Assembly: GCA_029204225.1 (NCBI GenBank)
Contig: CM055113.1
Location: 16,041,822 to 16,105,821 of the forward strand
DNA: 64,000 nucleotides
From: Diphasiastrum complanatum
Lineage: Eukaryota > Streptophyta > Lycopodiopsida > Lycopodiales > Lycopodiaceae
Reading direction: 5' to 3'
Part shown: one piece after another, positions 24,448 to 36,610 of the stretch
How the letters are laid out: the number at the start of each line of letters is the position of its first letter
Position numbering within the stretch: position 1 is the first letter of the stretch
The notes under the pieces: generated by a model
The model's database searches: none
What the model saw: the letters and a program-made list of their open reading frames with translations, nothing else
Told to the model about the DNA's origin: nothing
Made by a program: the position numbers and the translations under genes

Positions 24448-26104
24448 TATTGGCCTCTATGTGGCATTTTAGGCTATATACAAGTGTAATCCTGTTATCG
24501 GCCTGAGACACCCCCGGGCTGGCTTCTTAACTAAAGCCTACTAAATTGAATCAATACATAGCAATTGTTAACTACACTAACAGTCCGCTTACTAATTCTA
24601 ACTTCCTCTCTTAAGCTCAAGTGTGATTTAAGTATCAAACTAACTGTACACTTATTACAGTATCACATTTGAATCTTTCATAAATAAATCAAATCAAATC
24701 AAAGCTCAAATGTGATAAGAGTATCAGAATAAAAATTTGTAGCAATGTCCTAGAGTATCCGTAGAGATCATATGCATTTTTCCTGCTACTAGTACTCGAC
24801 TCACAAAGTATCAACCAAACACCATGCTCTCAACAAGAGTTTGCCACACTCTTAACTGGACTTGTTTACTATCCAACTTGAAACACAAGCGGACCACGTG
24901 AGACACAAGACTCACACCGAGGAAACCTCACTGCCACCATGGGATTATCATCCTCTATCTTACTAGGCTGACATCCTATCAGACACTTACAAGACAAAAT
25001 CATAATGTTGATAACAATGAGCGACTATGGCTCAGCTTGAGAAAATCTTACTGCCACTAAGATTATACTCTTACCGAAAAATCAGCTAGTAGACATGTCA
25101 ACAAGTCACTAAGCATCAAATGAGAACTTTGTTTTTCTTTTAAGTAGCAAATGCATAACCAATCCAACTCAGATTTACGTCTAGTCACAAAAGGCTCTCA
25201 TGTCAAAGTCACATGCAAGCAATCATATTCATGCAACCAACACGAATGATAAACATATCAACTGATGATCATTGCTTGTCGAAGAAGATATCCACCTATA
25301 CCATACACCTTTTTCATAGGTAGATCCACTGCTACAATAACCATGCATCCAAAGCTCCACGTATATGCCCTGAGATGTCTTTGAATGCAGCATGTACCTC
25401 CCAAAGATATATTATTGTCCAATTGCCCCATCAAAACCATCCATTCCACTTTGTCTTGCCTTGCCAAGCTACCATTCATCCTTCATGCACATGGCATACA
25501 TGTCTTCCAAAGACTCTGATGAATCCCCTACATCTCATGAGCTTTCTTCTGTAGGTTACACGCTTTGACAAGAATTCACAAAAAATATGGATCATATATC
25601 AACTTGGACTCTTCACAAAAAACAAGCTAGCGAGCTTTGACCTATAAGTCAAGTGGTCTATCTTAAAATAGCATCTAACTTACCATCAAGGCTTCTTGAT
25701 CATGGATTACTAAGCTCCATCACACCACATGTATCCTGCTTGCTGCTTCTTGTTACCAATTTTTAACTTTGGCTTACCAAGCTGACCTTTCCACTGACAT
25801 CCTTCACCTTGTGATTGCCATCATTGCATTGTCGCCAATAACAAGCTAGTGTAAATGTCTCCCCAATTGTGACATTTCTCCCTTTGCAAAAGCATGTGAA
25901 GCAACCACAACCACCGAATCTGACAATACCATTATTGATTCTCACCTTGAGATGCCACTCCAAGAGTCCCTGACCTTGGTAGATTCTAACTTCTGAAAAG
26001 TTAAACTTGAAGCCCCATGCAATTCTGTCATATTCATTGGCATCACACAACCTTCTTCTTTCTTCACAGCTATGGCTTCAGATGATTCAGCAAGTTCTAC
26101 TTCC
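24448..26104. other. Gene-poor stretch, probable retroelement leader remains
   Basis: No domain is recognised. On the minus strand a short frame starts with an ATG at 26105 (MEVELAESSEAIAVKKEE), downstream of a primer-binding site at 26557-26545. That fits the start of a decayed copia-type gag, but the match is too weak to call. From 24540 to 25250 the sequence is simple and AT-rich. Confidence 0.35.
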
Positions 26105-26544
26105 ATGGCTAGCCACGGCTCTTTGCAGGCTGGGTCGCACTGCTAGGGCGCCTAGCTCTGTGCCTTTATATTACTAAAAATTGTCTTCAATGGAGAGAAA
26201 TCCAGGGTCTTTTTACCATGTAAACCCTAGCTATGTTTTGGCTATCTAAGAGAGCAACCAATTGCTGCTCCTCCATCCTTCCATGGCTGAGCATGGCTTC
26301 TTGCAAACATCAACCTTGTACCAAGGCGCCCTATTGTAGCTTCTTACAGTGCAAAAACAACCTCCTACAATAAAAGATCCACTTGTTTCTCCTTCCCGGT
26401 TGACAATTTCAACCTTTCTTTCGACCACCCCGACCGTGGACGCACCCGTGCTTACACTGTGGGAAACACCTTGCACAACAGTTGTCTTGATAAACCCCAA
26501 ACAGTGGCCATTTTTGTGAGATCCGCATAGCTGACCAGCCAGTC

Positions 26545-26557
26545 GGCTCTGATACCA
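26545..26557 (-). other. LTR retrotransposon primer-binding site
   Basis: Read on the minus strand it is TGGTATCAGAGCC, complementary to the 3' end of plant initiator Met tRNA. It lies 2 bp after a CTACA that can be the end of an LTR (26560 upward). Confidence 0.7.
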
Positions 26558-26559
26558 CA

Positions 26560-27138
26560 TGTAGCGCAGGCATCCCAAAGGGAGCCGGGAACCACGACTT
26601 AGCTTCCCAGCCTTCAACTCTTGCCATCCAAACCCACTTGACATACAAGCAGCCAACTCGCCAACAAAGATTAGACTTAACCAACTTGAAGTTTCGAGAC
26701 CAACATTGAGATCCAACCTGGTGCCATGCCAGATCGGGGGTCCCGATGTGGGTGACTTCCCTCTGAGCCAATCGCCCGACATACATCAAACTTAACCAAC
26801 TCGAAGCTTCGTTACAAACGAGTAACATCCATTCCAAGCAAGCGGTCTAACTGACATCAGACTTAACCAACTGAAAGCTTCGTCACGAGCGCTAGAAGCC
26901 AACCTGGCGCCACACCAGACTGGACAGCCATAAACAGGTAACTTCCACCCAAGCAAGTCATCCAACTCAACCGACAGGTTAGAGCCCGTTCCCCAAAAGC
27001 TTAACTCATTCACGTTCATACAAGAAACACTCAGAACCACAAGCCGCGACAAATAAAATCTAAGAAGGTTACATTTCAAGTGTGTGACCGACCCTAGTCT
27101 CCGGGGCGCTGGCATGCCAAGGCGAGTGCTAGGACAAC
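26560..27138 (-). repeat. Probable 5' LTR of a minus-strand element
   Basis: Read on the minus strand, the sequence runs from TGTTGTCCTAGC (27138) to GCGCTACA (26560), just before the primer-binding site, giving an LTR of about 580 bp with TG...CA ends. It contains two to three degenerate copies of an ACTTAACCAACT..AAGCTTCG motif (near 26670, 26790 and 26855). No matching second LTR was found in the window. Confidence 0.5.
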
Positions 27139-27744
27139 ATTCCAGCAAGGGAGACTGAGACTTGGTTGGAGCTCGCCCTGAGTTGCAACCCGCATTCCCC
27201 TATAGTATTGGTGAGATTCGCCACCTCCCCTCATACCAAGTACACTACCCAGGCTGGTAAAGCACGTTTTCTCTCTCTAGGATTTTCTCTCTCTAGAAAG
27301 TCATTTTCTCTCTCTAGAATTTATTGATACCCAGGCTTCCTTTAATCATGCCTAGATCGTGTGAGGTGATTGCACATCGATCTGAGCTCTCTGGACTTCG
27401 CTAGAACCGATCAAAGATTTTCAACCATAGGAAATTGGCGCTGGCTGGATGCTAGTCACAGTGGCGCCGGGAGCGGCGCCGGCGCTACTGGCATCGGGGA
27501 CAATGCTTATTGCCTGTGGCGCCGGAAGTAAATCTTGTAAAGGTAGCTTTACAACAGGGAAGCTCCCTAAGATCCTGCTTACAAGATAAACCACAATGGA
27601 AAACACACTATGGAACAACCACCCAACCAAGTAGAAGCAACCAATCAACTCTAAAAGCTTCACCCCCGAGCCAAGGAATAAGAAGCATGAATGTAGAGTG
27701 AAACTCTGGCAATGAATCAATGATCACAATGAGTAGGGCGAGTT
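27139..27744 (+). other. Retroelement leader with pyrimidine repeats
   Basis: TTTTCTCTCTCTAG-type words recur four times at 27268-27320, as in leaders of plant LTR elements. A GAAATTGGCGCTGG word at 27430 resembles a Ty3 primer site, and a GC-rich block (GGCGCCGG repeats) lies at 27466-27530. No gene is recognised. Confidence 0.35.
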
Positions 27745-28030
27745 TGGTGAATTCTCAAACAGATCCATCAGATTTGGTTGTGCTGCAGTCTTTGATGAAG
27801 GGCTTGAGCAATCCAGAGGTGTTGGGATGGAGTGGCAGCGATCCATGTGGTAGGTGGACCTATATCCAATGCCAAGGGATCAGTCTTGTAGAAGAACTCT
27901 TTGTCTGGGCCTCTGCCTTATGTAAATGGCCTGCATGCACTACATATAGTATACCTAGATGACAATAATTTTGACTCTATTCTAGTTGATTTCTTCAAAA
28001 AATTGGATAGCTTGTTGTAGAGAGAGATCC
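27745..28030 (+). pseudogene. LRR receptor-like kinase fragment (LRRNT and first LRR)
   Basis: The frame from 27745 reads NSQTDPSDLVVLQSLMKGLS, then GWSGSDPCGRWTYIQC. This is the N-terminal cap (LRRNT) of plant LRR receptor kinases, with the W....DPC..W..I.C signature. After one stop and a frameshift, KNSLSGPLPYVNGLHALHIV and YLDDNNFDSI......FFKKLDSL follow, which fit an LRR repeat as in TMK-type kinases. There is no signal peptide upstream: the sequence before NSQ is unrelated. Transmembrane and kinase parts are missing, so the piece cannot signal. Its first 40 bp are shared with the inverted fragment at 57151-57260, which supplies the missing signal peptide. Confidence 0.75.
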
Positions 28031-28863
28031 AATTTTCTAAGAGTTCCTTCCTTTGTAGAGGGCAAGATCTAGAAGCTCATTTTGTGTTGTTATTGGTGGA
28101 GAGTTTGTCTTCTCCTAAGTGATCAAATCTTTCTAAGTGGCATTAGCTCTTTGAAGCACAATATCTTAGTGAGAAAAATCACAACTTTTGATTTTGAATT
28201 TCATTCCAAGTCTTAAAAGGTAGAGTAATTGGTGGAATCCAATAGGAGTGATTGAATTCAATTTGTTGAGCAAAAATTGACATAGAATGTATGAAACTCA
28301 AATTAGTTCTATTCAACTTTCTTTGTGAGAGTGTGAGGGTCAATTTGTGATCCCACTGGATGTCTAGAATGAGGAGTCCATATTTGAGTATTCATGCATG
28401 GTTGAGATCTTTGTGAATCTCTAGTTGTCTAAATTTTTTAAGCTTTGTGAAAATTTGATGGTATAGTTTGTTGTCAAATCAAATCAAATTCATTCTACAT
28501 CTCAAGAGTGAGACTATTTGGGTCAAGAGTGAGTCCAAAAGAAGTGATTAAGTTTGATTTTCATGTGTTTGAAACAAAACCCATCTTTTGTTCAAGAATC
28601 TCAAGTGTTGAGAGAACTAGTCAAGTGAAAAGAAAAATCTAGGTGTCAAATCTTTTCATATCCATTTCAATTTTCAAAAGAGGGAGTCACTGGTATCTGA
28701 TGAGTCCAATAGGACATTGGATCTGATTTCTTTTGTGATTTGATTCAAAGATTGTGCGCTTTTGTCTTAGTGACCAAAGCAAAGTTTCCAAGTGACTAGT
28801 CATTAGTGTGAAGATTGATTCTTAGGTTTGTGAGCTAGATCTTTTATAGATCATTCTAGATTA
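28031..28863. other. Leader region upstream of the chimeric retroelement ORF
   Basis: No gene is seen. The sequence is rich in TCAAATC and GTGAGAGTG words and resembles in texture the untranslated leader at 49566-50321 of the young copia. Confidence 0.35.
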
Positions 28864-30813
28864 TTGAAGATGTTCAAATCTAGTCTCTTGAAAGTCACAA
28901 ATTACATTTGTAGAATCATATCACAGGTTTTTATTCACATGGCATCAATAGGTGGCATCCTATTGAAGGAAAGAAAGGATCCTAAGTGCAACCTTTGTGG
29001 CAAGGGAGGATATTTTTTCTCAAGATGCTACAAAAAGAAGACCAATCCATCCAAGGAGAACCAAAGCAAGAGGGCCGGGGTGAAGGATGGAGCTTCAAGT
29101 TCAAAATGCAAATACAATAAGGACAAGTCCAAGGAAAGGTGTTTCCTTTGTGGAAAGGTGAATGAGGCTTGGAGTCTCACAAGGACTTGCAAGATTTGTC
29201 TTCAAGAGTCCATCACAACACATGTCAAATGTTTTGAAATTTTTCATTTGGAAGTGCATTGTTTGGTTCAAGATGCAAAGATAGATGTCACTTTCATGAA
29301 AGTAACTTGCATTTATTTCATGTCCTTGGAAAGTATTTTGCTTGGAACTTTGGACAAGTTCAAACTTATTGTTATTATCCAAGAGAAATCAATCAAGAAT
29401 AAGGAGCAATCACATAATGAAAATAGTTTCATTCATGCTCTCATGTCAACTTATGAAGAACCATTTTGCTTTGAAGAGATTTTTGTATCTCAAAGGTGGA
29501 TTAAGGCAATACTAGTTGAGTGTGATGCCTTAAAGTATAGCAAAGCATGTTTTCCTTGTAAGCTTACATTAGTTATGAGGTCAAGGAAATGGAAATATCT
29601 TCATAATGTAAGATCTTTTGGTTTTAATAAGATCATGAATGATGTGTTCATTCATAAAGATGAAAGTTGTAAGTTTTCAATCTTAAAGGCAAGTTGTAAA
29701 CTTCTTATGAGCATAAGTGAAGCATCCAAACTGGACACTTATATCCATAAGCAAATAGTTAGCCTTATTGAGATGGAAATACCTTTTGATTTCAATACTG
29801 GAAAAATCATGCCAAGTTGTGGTGATTTTTGGACTTATGTTTCTAGCATAAGTAATCTTCATAATCATAGGAAGTGCATATTGTATGGTCATACTTGTTG
29901 TGATTATCATGAGACATGGAGGTCTCGAATTTCCATAAAAAGGGAGCACCATGAAGAGGATCTTAAGGAGTCATCTCAAGGTTCAAATGTGCCAAGGATT
30001 CAGGAGGAGAATCCTTCTCAAGGTTCAAGTGTGCCAAGGATTGAGGAGGAGAGACCTTCTCAAATTGTGATTCCAGAAAGAAACTCAAGAAATATGGTTG
30101 AGTCCATGTGGCTCACATTTCAAGGGAAAGAGGAGCATATCTCATGTGGTATACATTTCATACTTACTTCTCTTATATCATTTGATAAATCAATTTGCTT
30201 TAGTGAGATCATTGCATCTCAAAATTGGCGTAAAGCCATACTAGTTGAGTATGAACTCTCTCTTGAGAACATAGATGATGCTCTTAAAAGGCCGAAATTG
30301 ATTTTAGATCAATTAGAAAGCAAATGGTTATTTCATCAAATGTATGCTCTTGAGTCATGCTAGAGCAAAAGTGATTTGTTCACTCATAGTTTGAAAATTT
30401 GTATGGAGGCAAACTGTAAACTCTTTATGAGAGTAAGTGAATCATCTTCTAAAGACACTTATCTCCATAATGAAGTATTTAGCCTCATTGGATTTGAGAT
30501 TAGCATGGTAAACAAGCATGAAGATATGATGCAAACACTTTGTTATTATAGCATGCATAGTCTTGCTAATTTGGATGAGTCTATTTCTCTAGATCGTGGT
30601 AACATGATGTTAGATCTTTGTGATCCTAATAAATCAAGAAGAAATCTTTATTTTCTCATGAAGGAGCATGCACATGAAGAAGGAGCAAGCCTCAAGGTCA
30701 AGCATCTACATGAAACTTGGAAGGAATCAATTTTGGAGGTGCTAAGATGGTGCAAAGCTCTCAAGTTCATCAAAGATGTCAACATCAAAGAAGCACTATC
30801 ATGGATATGGTGA
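28864..30813 (+). CDS. Chimeric copia-derived ORF with an internal duplication
   Basis: A 499-residue frame (28864-30363) ends in a single TAG, and the reading continues in the same style at 30376-30813. Residues 40-57 hold a copia-like zinc knuckle lacking its His (CNLCGKGGYFFSRC), followed by a Lys/Ser linker. Two related modules then follow. Each has a segment like the start of copia reverse transcriptase (EEPFCFEEIFVSQRWIKAIL; SICFSEIIASQNWRKAILVE). Each then has a segment like SCKLLMSISEASKLDTYIHK or NCKLFMRVSESSSKDTYLHN. Between them lies a short protein repeat, SQGSNVPRIQEENP then SQGSSVPRIEEERP. There are no protease, integrase or polymerase active sites. An LTR-like sequence starts at 30955. 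This looks like a non-autonomous element whose product, if made, would be a novel Gag-like protein. Alternatively it is simply a decayed recombinant. Confidence 0.5.
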
Positions 30814-30954
30814 TTGCAAGTCAACATCAAGTTCATTGGCTGATCTTCACACCTTTTTGAACCAGCAAAGACCAATTCAGCCCATGGAGTCAAATTCAAG
30901 ATCATCATGTTTTCCATCAAGCTAGATTTACCAAGCTAGATTTTTGAGGAGTGT

Positions 30955-31612
30955 GAAAAATGCAAAAATAAGCTTGGTAGAGGCCAAAAATCTTGTATAT
31001 AGATAAACACACATGTGTGAGCCTGTTCACACATGCAAAAGTAGTGTACTTGTCATGTAACATAATCATATAGGTTGTACATATGATTTAATTCAAGTTC
31101 TAGTGGCTAAAAAGGCCAAAAACTAGTTTTCTAGACATATGACACATGGCATCAATCTATTGATTGCATGAGCCACATCCTTTGGTTAGGTGTCATATCC
31201 CATGTGTAGAGGATAGATCACATGTGTGGAATAAGCTGAAGTAGGCGAATTTTGACTTATAGAAGATATCCAAAAAGATCTCCATATAGAAGGCAAATGG
31301 GCCAAAAGTGCTCAAAATAGAAGGTTTTGTCCAAGTGTCAGTTTTGCATGATGAATCATCATATGACAAAGCACCTTCACACATGTGGGATCATAGGGAT
31401 GATCAGTACCACGAGCTCCCACTTATTGTATATATAGAGCCACATTTGGCCATAATCAATGTGAGACACCAATCTTGGTTTTGGAAGCAATTTTGAGTGA
31501 TTCTCTCCATTTGTCTACATTTGTTTCGATTGTTTTGAGGTTCTATCAATGTGTACTTGATTTTTAGGTTGGAGTTCGCACTCAGACAGTGTTTCACACG
31601 TGAAACCAGAAA
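30955..31612 (+). repeat. Probable 3' LTR of the chimeric element
   Basis: After a TTTTTGAGGAG purine-rich tract the sequence starts TGTGAAAAATGC and ends near GTGTTTCACACGTGAAACCAG...AGTACA. The start and end resemble those of the young copia LTR (TGTGAAGAATTG ... CACACGTGTGAAAATCAACA). A matching 5' LTR was not identified. Confidence 0.5.
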
Positions 31613-33289
31613 GTACACCTACCTTCAATTAATTATTGTTCTTGTTAGGATTTTGTGTCTAGAATTGATCTAGATTGATTTTAATCTCAAGTAGATTGAT
31701 AGATCAAGTAATCTGACAACCAATCCCTCTTGAGGATCAGATTAGGATCCACTCTTGGTCCTTTTTGTACTTTTTGCACAATAGTGACATGTACTTGATT
31801 TTTGTTTCTCGCAAAAAAACTATTTTCAAGATAAAATATGGTGGACATGCATCAAGTGTGATGGGCAAGAGATGTGTGAAAGACGCATTGTTGAAAATCA
31901 TTTGTGGAAGTTTGGACGAAAAAGATGAGGGTCAACCATCGAATTTGGAAGACGTTGAGGTTTGTTGACTTTATATGATTGTTTTTAATTATAATGTTCG
32001 TCAATCTATGTTTGTCACTTATTGAATTTGTTTAATGTGTGTAACCAATAAATCGAATGCCTTTCCATGGAGTTTATCCTTCCATGTTTAGTTACAATCA
32101 ACGTCAATTTTGATAGACATGAGGGAACAAAGAATGAAACAAATTCAAGAGGAAAATACAATTGGAGAAAAGAGTAATGCACTCGATTCTAATGATGATG
32201 ATGATGATGAGGTACAACACGATGAAGCAATGCAAAATATGTTTGAATCTTACTTTGAAACCTATGTAAATGATGATACGCATACATCTTCTAATAGATA
32301 ACAAACAATTTGAGATGGATGAAGACGAGATTCTATTGCACAAAGAGACATACACTCCTTTGTACCTAAAAGCATCCATTTCAAGACTAGCTATGTCAAT
32401 TCTTATTCTAAAAATTGTTAGTACAGTAAATGGCTTTCTTTTAAGGATAAGGATCCTTGATTGATAAAGTTTTTACTAACCAGAGATACTTAAGATCTGA
32501 CAGTAATCCATGTGTGAAGCCTTATGGTTTGATCATCCTTTCGTAAATGGATTGTTATCTATCAAAAAATAAAATTTATTGATTCTTCAGTGATTGGTTA
32601 TATTGATATGTACTTATACTTGTTATAGGATATCCGAATGAATTGGTTGAATTCTAGATTATCAGATATGGTGGTTAAGGGTTATTTGGAAAGAAGAATT
32701 GGTGGTATGGGACATCAGTAATTTTGGAAAGCAAATTCTAGGACTGTAAAGATCTGATTGTCAATGGTAAATTTGAGTACCTATTCATGATATGAGAAAA
32801 ATTGACCATTGGTTACTTAAAGGGTATTTTGAAAAATTTTGAGGCTAGTCCGGACCCATTAATAGTATCTCATAATTTGCAAAATCAAAGAGCCCTTAAA
32901 GCTATTTCTCATTTTTTAAAGAACCCTTAATTCTTTTAAATTTCTCAAATTTGGATATCAAATTAAATTCATATGATCCGTCCAGTTTGAGAATTATTTC
33001 TTTTCTGAAGGACTGTTTATAATCGTGTAAATTACTACTTGGATTAGGCTTGCAATTTAAATATTCCAAGATATTGGAAATTTCAATTTTTTAAATCCCA
33101 GATTATCTCTTATGCATAGATACATCTCAAATAGATGATAGTTACTGTCACTTGTGTTCAACTTGAGAATATCTAGAGGAAAGGTCCTGTGTAAAATAGA
33201 GTGAATCCTATTTGGAAGGTGCTTATTATTGACTTTTCACGATTTTGATATATTTATTTCATCTCTTGGACAAACTTTTATAAGAAATT
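31613..33289. other. AT-rich stretch, no gene recognised
   Basis: Small open frames at 31765-31968 and 32110-32301 (an acidic NDDDDDE run) do not match anything I know. The remainder is low-complexity AT-rich DNA. Confidence 0.4.
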
Positions 33290-33930
33290 GGAAATTTCTT
33301 TAAAAATGATGGGTGAAGTGATGAGTAAGATTCTATTAAAAAAACTATTAGTTGTATAGATTTGAGAGAAATTTTTTAGAGATTATGTTGAACAATCTAG
33401 AACTAGAGATGGATTGAAATTGGAAATCATTATAAGTATTACTGAGTCAGATCAGAAGTTACTAATCCTAGTTGTTATGGGATAGAAGTAATTTTGATCA
33501 TATATTTAATCATCCTAATCTTTGTTGGAGTACTTGGATCAAGGATGGATTAATTGGGTGAAATTTTGGTGCCAAGTTGTAAGGAGGTTAGAAAACTCTT
33601 GAGAGAGAATGTGTTCTTAGTCTCAGGAATTTTTCAGATATGTTATTTATTGAAGAGAAATAGAATTTTTTTGTAGATCAGTTACAAATCTACCAGATAA
33701 AGACATATGTGTATGTACTCGGTCATAGTGAGATTATTCACATATGTGCACGATTAAATCTTGTATGGATCTATGATGTATTCATGATTACTAGGTTATT
33801 TGGTGCACTTAACCTAGTCGGTGAACATAGACATATGATCAAGTATTGTTGGAACTGATACTTGCAGAGTTAACAGATATTTTTATGAAGGATTTATTGG
33901 TTAACTTAAAAGTGATTTGGATAAATATAA
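33290..33930 (+). repeat. Dispersed repeat, copy 1
   Basis: This is a diverged match, in the same orientation, to about 46630-47300. Shared words include ATGAAGTGAT-like, GAACTAGAG and TTTTGTAG, and a CAGGAATTTTTCAGATATGTTAT segment matches CAGGGATTTCTCAGATGTATTAT. It is probably non-coding retroelement sequence. Confidence 0.45.
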
Positions 33931-33989
33931 GCTGTAGTGGAAATAGCTTAAGTCCAAAAGAACTTAGGTAGTGTCACGTGAGCAAGCAT

Positions 33990-34920
33990 ACACTTAGCCG
34001 CTTTGACTAAGGTTCGATTCTTTCTCCTAGTAAGTCCATTCGACTAAGGTGAATAAGAAGTAAGAAAGTGTTTCTCAATGTCTATGCTAAGGCAATGCTC
34101 TTTGAATTTGGTTGAGATGTATTTACCAATGTTGTCTGAACTCAATGCTTTTCCATTATAAATTTGAATTTGGGTTGTATAAGACTCTATTATTAGTTTC
34201 GAGTTCTACATGCTCATTGAATTGTCTAAAGAGGTTGAAAGCTTTCAATTTTTGTTTATTAAAATAAACAGCTATTTTTCTCAAAAATTCATCAATAAAA
34301 GTAATAAAAGAACTTCGTACCAACCAAAGATAAGATTTGCATTGGGCCACATATATCTGAATGAACAACATCTAGAACACTTGTTGTTACATGCTTATGA
34401 CTTGATCTAAATGGAATCTGACAATGCAGCTATGGCATACAAGGACCCTTGTCTAGATAATTGACATCAAGTACTAAGGACTATTTGATACAAATGTATG
34501 ATTCAAGTGACGTAGCCTATAGTGCCAAAGTAATGTTTTATTAACTAGAAGTGAAGTATTTAAGGCCTGACTTGTCTCAAAAGAACAATAAATCAATCTA
34601 TATTTAAGTATCCATGTCTCTTCTTGAGTGCAAGGACCTTATTTGTCCTATCAAAAATTATGCATTAATTGGATTCAAATTCTATCCTCTGATCTAAATT
34701 AGTAAATTTGCCTATTGATAACAGATTTGTTAACAATTTTGGTACATACATAACATCCAGTAGTAACTTGAATTGATCATGCTTGGAAGCTCAATCTTAT
34801 TGTGACTTCACCTTCAATAGTGTGTGAACTATTGTCGTCAAGATGAACTAATTTCTTTGTACCATAAGACATATAAGATTGAAATGTTCATTGTAAGGAT
34901 CATCAAGTGAGGTTCCTCTA
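33990..34920 (-). pseudogene. Decayed Ty1/copia protease-integrase fragment
   Basis: Read on the minus strand with several frame changes. The copia protease tail comes first (DDNSSHTIEGEV, then a VCTKIVNKSVI segment). The pre-integrase motif (LLWHYRLRHLNH, normally LWH.RLGH) follows. The integrase core comes next, with HSDICGPM (first Asp), FITFIDEFLRKIAVYF (second Asp), KALSSDNIGKYIS where the catalytic Glu is replaced by Lys, and SNGLTRRKNRT (normally NG.AERKNRT). It is therefore an old, inactive fragment. Confidence 0.75.
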
Positions 34921-34924
34921 GATC

Positions 34925-35335
34925 CTATTGCATGCTCCAAAAGGACTATTGTGGAGCCAAACCACCCAGCTAGCTGGAAGCCAAGAGTCAATTCCTAGTC
35001 AGCTTCTCCCCCGAGCTACAATGATTGATTAAAATCAGGTCCTGGATGGGCGAGTTCCTACATGTTATATAGACTCCAAAAGCCTAGGAATATTCCATAT
35101 AGGATGTCAATTCTCAACCAATTGCTTCTGATCTTCTTAACATGCACTTCAAGCACTTACTATGTACTAGCTCCATAAGTCCTAATTAGAGCATTTAAGT
35201 TCTCACAAGATTATTAATTACATTTTTAACCCAGTTTGGAGTGACGTGGCATAACTAATAATCTTGTACACTGGAGTACCAAATATTCAAGTGTGAGATT
35301 ATTTTGAATCCTAATGTACAAGATGTGGACGTAAC
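34925..35335 (-). repeat. Probable Ty3-type LTR
   Basis: On the minus strand a GGGAGGAAGA purine tract (about 35338-35347) is followed by TGTTACGTCCACATC. This is the layout of the 3' end of a plant Ty3 element. The far end is not defined. Confidence 0.45.
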
Positions 35336-35347
35336 AATCTTCCTCCC

Positions 35348-36130
35348 TTAAACAGGTTCTATCCTCAAAGCTGGCAAAAAGTTAAAAAACCAATTTGTTA
35401 ACTTTCGCACTTATTCATAAAATCATTATCCTTAGTCTGATTTCAATATCAAATAAGTATTTAGAGATAGAACAATTCCCCAATTGTTTATCTCTGCTCT
35501 AAAGTACTACATCAACTTCTAGAAGTACAATAAGAAATAAATTTTTCTATTGGGTATGATTCTCTCCAAACCAATAATATCACCTTCATGCAAATTTAAT
35601 TTACATGAATCACTAGTTGAATCATTCATTATTTGAAAGACCATGTTCCAAGGCTAAAGAAATTCCATTTAAATTATAGTCTAAAACTTGTCCACAATTC
35701 CTTATAGACAACAATGCTTTTCGGTATGTATATTACTAGAATATCCCAATATTCCAAGCACAATAATTCAATCAACCAAAATCTCTAGGAGATCTATGAA
35801 GCCTCATACTTTTATAACTCAATCTAGAGAACTACAACTACTCTAATGAGTTAAATGTCCCATTTCTAGCATCACATGCAAGAAATCAACAATGTATCTA
35901 AATCTATAGCAGAATAGCATCCACTAGATTAAGCAACCCCTCTATAAGCAAAAACAAATTATCTTATGAAAATGCATGTAAGATACATACATTCTCAATT
36001 AACCGTTAGAGTAAAGAAATTAAATTTTCCAAATTACTGATCTAATTGTCACTCGTTTAGAAGATCGTAAGTTACTCATTATACATAAGAAGCATCATAT
36101 TTACTTAATAACAATTAAGCATATATTCAT
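35348..36130. other. AT-rich stretch, no gene recognised
   Basis: No coding signal or RNA gene is seen. It may be the 3' internal part of the Ty3 element ending at 35335. Confidence 0.4.
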
Positions 36131-36610
36131 GATCCATCAATTGTAAATATTTAGAATTTTATGATTCGTCAACTATAATTAGCAAAATTATAAATCACAA
36201 TTAATGATTAAAAGATACTGGAGTGTATGTCCAACACACAACTCAGGAAATATAAGAATCATTCCAAAATCTTTTACTTCAAGAAAAATTATCGATTTCA
36301 ATATTATTCTTCCAACTTGATTTTTAGCAAGATATGAGTTATCTAAACTATGTGATCAATCAGGTAATTAAGGACAGAAGACATACCAAAACTATTTTAG
36401 ATTCATCTTCAACTACAAAAACTTTATACAATCCTATAGAACAAAATCTAGAGATTACAAAGTTTTGTTGAACTCCAATTGTTCAATGGTTGTTTTTTAT
36501 ATTCATTAAACTTTGTCATCCAATATGAGCTCATTGAGAACAATCAATATTTAGAGTCTATTTTCCATTTGAGAAATACTATATGCCAATACTTTTCTAT
36601 ATTGTACAAA
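36131..36610 (-). repeat. Long inverted repeat, left arm
   Basis: This arm of about 480 bp is the reverse complement of 47590-48063 with only scattered differences. Matching blocks include AGATACTGGAGTGTATGTCC, the region around TAGCAAGATATGAG, and GAACTCCAATTGTTCAATGG. It is probably part of the LTR of one retroelement family. Confidence 0.75.

Noticed and set aside
26246-27148. Trp- and Cys-rich minus-strand open frames
   Set aside because: They fall inside the LTR-like sequence with internal repeats and change frame without any domain.
34008-34030. A GGTTCGATTC word resembling a tRNA T-loop
   Set aside because: It lies in decayed copia integrase sequence and no cloverleaf arms can be formed around it.
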